Assembly (NCBI GenBank): GCA_020216655.1
Contig: JAIWNU010000093.1
Span: 1-13,599, forward strand
DNA: 13,599 bases
Direction of reading: 5' to 3'
Origin: Treponema sp.
Lineage (GTDB): Bacteria; Spirochaetota; Spirochaetia; Treponematales; Breznakiellaceae
Position numbers and translations under genes: made by a program. How positions within the stretch are numbered: position 1 is the stretch's first letter; each line of letters opens with the position of its first letter. Below the pieces are notes generated by a model. That model was not told the DNA's origin. It made no database searches and was given only the letters and a program-made list of their open reading frames with translations. Shown here in pieces: positions 12,772 through 13,599 of this stretch.

Positions 12772-12800
12772 AATGTATCCCTTTCCGCAGGAAATGTCGA
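12772..12800 (-). promoter_or_regulatory. Promoter of the coiled-coil/GDPD/murJ operon
   Basis: On the minus strand TCGACA (12800-12795), a 17-bp spacer and TACATT (12777-12772). The spacer holds a perfect 5-bp inverted repeat, TTTCC-N3-GGAAA (12782-12794), a possible operator between the two boxes. The start codon at 12741 is about 30 nt downstream. Confidence 0.5.
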
Positions 12801-12807
12801 TTGGCCC

Positions 12808-12836
12808 TTGTATGGCCCCCATTACTTCGCTACAGT
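12808..12836 (+). promoter_or_regulatory. Promoter of aroA (leaderless geometry)
   Basis: TTGTAT (12808-12813), a 17-bp spacer and TACAGT (12831-12836), then 6 nt and the ATG at 12843. The predicted start is at the A of the ATG, and there is no properly spaced Shine-Dalgarno sequence. Its -35 is 7 bp from the -35 of the divergent promoter at 12795-12800. Confidence 0.45.
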
Positions 12837-12842
12837 GGGGCC

Positions 12843-13599
12843 ATGCGCGCTGTTATTCATCCCCATCAATTTAACGGGACCTATCGAATTCCCGCATCCA
12901 AGTCTCACACCATCCGCAGACTCCTCTTTGCCGCCCTGGCTGAAGGGACAAGCAGCCTGGACTATCCCTTGGACTCCCTGGACACTCGTTCCTGTGCTGC
13001 GGTGTGCCGCGCCTTTGGAGCCCGGGTCGAAGAAATCCGGGAGTCTCCAGAAGAAGCCCGAAGGTCGGGAAATCCGAACGCACCGGACTCCGATGGGAGC
13101 CGCCTCGCCCGCTGGATTGTTACCGGAGTAGGGCATAATAAGGCAGGACAACCGGGGCTCTCAACCCCTGAGGATATCCTTAATGTCGGCAATTCCGGCA
13201 CCACCTTATACTTAGCCCTTGCCTTGGCGGGCCTCCACGACGGTATGTCGATTTTTACCGGCGATTATCAAATCCGCCGCCGCAGCGCTCGCAATCTACT
13301 AGCCGCCCTTGAAGGGCTTGGAGTGTACGCCAAATCCAGCAGGAACAATGGCTGCGCACCCCTTATTATCCAGGGCCCCTGGAAGGGCGGGCGGGTTTCT
13401 ATTGAATGCCCCACAAGCCAGTATCTATCGGCCCTGCTCATTGCCGCACCCCTTGCGGCGGCGGATGTGGTCACCGAAATAGAAGTCCCCCTCCTGAACG
13501 AGCAGCCCTATGTGGAAATGACCTTGTCCTATCTCGATGCCCAGGGTGTCCGCTACGAAGCGGCCCCCGACTATTCGTATTTTAAGATCTACGGCGGCG
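12843..13599 (+). CDS. aroA: 3-phosphoshikimate 1-carboxyvinyltransferase (EPSP synthase), N-terminal 252 residues; 3' end outside window
   Basis: AroA joins shikimate-3-phosphate and phosphoenolpyruvate in the pathway to chorismate and aromatic amino acids. The frame is open from ATG 12843 to the window end. Landmarks in order: PASKSHTIRRLLFAALAEGTS (residues 17-37, the SKS-x3-R substrate motif with K20 and R25), VGNSGTT (115-121, the GNAGT loop), TGDYQIRRRS (139-148, the TGD...RP loop), and PTSQYLSALLIAAPLA (190-205, the SSQ shikimate-phosphate motif with S192 and Q193). It is divergent: GNAGT has Ser for Ala, the Arg usual three residues on is Tyr (Y123), RP is RS (S148), and there is an Arg/Glu/Pro-rich insertion around 65-110. 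The related MurA lacks the SKS-x3-R and TSQ patterns seen here, so EPSP synthase is the better call. It probably starts a leaderless mRNA. Confidence 0.88.
   Translation, partial: MRAVIHPHQFNGTYRIPASKSHTIRRLLFAALAEGTSSLDYPLDSLDTRSCAAVCRAFGARVEEIRESPEEARRSGNPNAPDSDGSRLARWIVTGVGHNKAGQPGLSTPEDILNVGNSGTTLYLALALAGLHDGMSIFTGDYQIRRRSARNLLAALEGLGVYAKSSRNNGCAPLIIQGPWKGGRVSIECPTSQYLSALLIAAPLAAADVVTEIEVPLLNEQPYVEMTLSYLDAQGVRYEAAPDYSYFKIYGG

Noticed and set aside
12262..12822. Longer coiled-coil protein starting at 12822
   Set aside because: The extension runs across the -35/-10 boxes and lacks a ribosome binding site; ATG 12741 has a strong one.
12808..13131. Plus-strand frame of 107 codons at the aroA start
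   Set aside because: It overlaps aroA in another frame; the aroA frame carries the enzyme motifs and stays open to the window end.

Overview
The window looks like chromosomal DNA of a spirochaete, most likely a moderate-GC Treponema-type organism of the kind found in insect guts. This is inferred from the protein families, from the many lipoproteins with relaxed lipoboxes (FAGC, LAGC, NLSC, SSGC) and from the overall composition; no marker gene is present. I see no rRNA, tRNA, CRISPR array, transposase or phage gene.

Layout. Bases 1-2818 (+) hold the end of an unrecognised gene, a 127-bp triple-hairpin element that overlaps its stop codon, and two lipoprotein genes: an LPP20-like protein and a larger protein with LPP20-like, middle and CsgG/FlgT-like regions. 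An echo of the 3' end of the larger gene and an 11-bp triplicated repeat follow, then a strong terminator. Bases 3017-5300 (-) are a compact three-gene ABC importer for a polar amino acid (binding lipoprotein, permease, ATPase). Its promoter carries a pair of ARG-box-like palindromes, which hints at arginine or another basic amino acid. Bases 5376-7301 (-) encode a 641-residue lipoprotein that joins a carboxypeptidase-regulatory-like domain, a VWA domain with MIDAS residues, and a C-terminal CsgG/FlgO-like domain.

Bases 7362-9694 hold a YkgJ-type cysteine-cluster protein (+), a small nitroreductase (-) and a membrane-anchored alpha/beta hydrolase (+). Bases 9874-12741 (-) are a tightly coupled operon: a coiled-coil protein, a glycerophosphodiester phosphodiesterase and MurJ, the lipid II flippase. 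The right end (12843-13599, +) is the first 252 codons of a divergent aroA (EPSP synthase), transcribed away from the murJ operon.

How it fits together. Much of the window is cell-envelope work: lipoproteins with LPP20/CsgG-type domains, amino-acid uptake, phospholipid turnover and peptidoglycan precursor export. The most interesting items are the VWA-CsgG fusion lipoprotein, the paired ARG-box-like operator on the transporter, promoters placed so that the nitroreductase and aroA mRNAs would be leaderless, the triple-hairpin element, and copies of gene 3' ends found just downstream of two genes.
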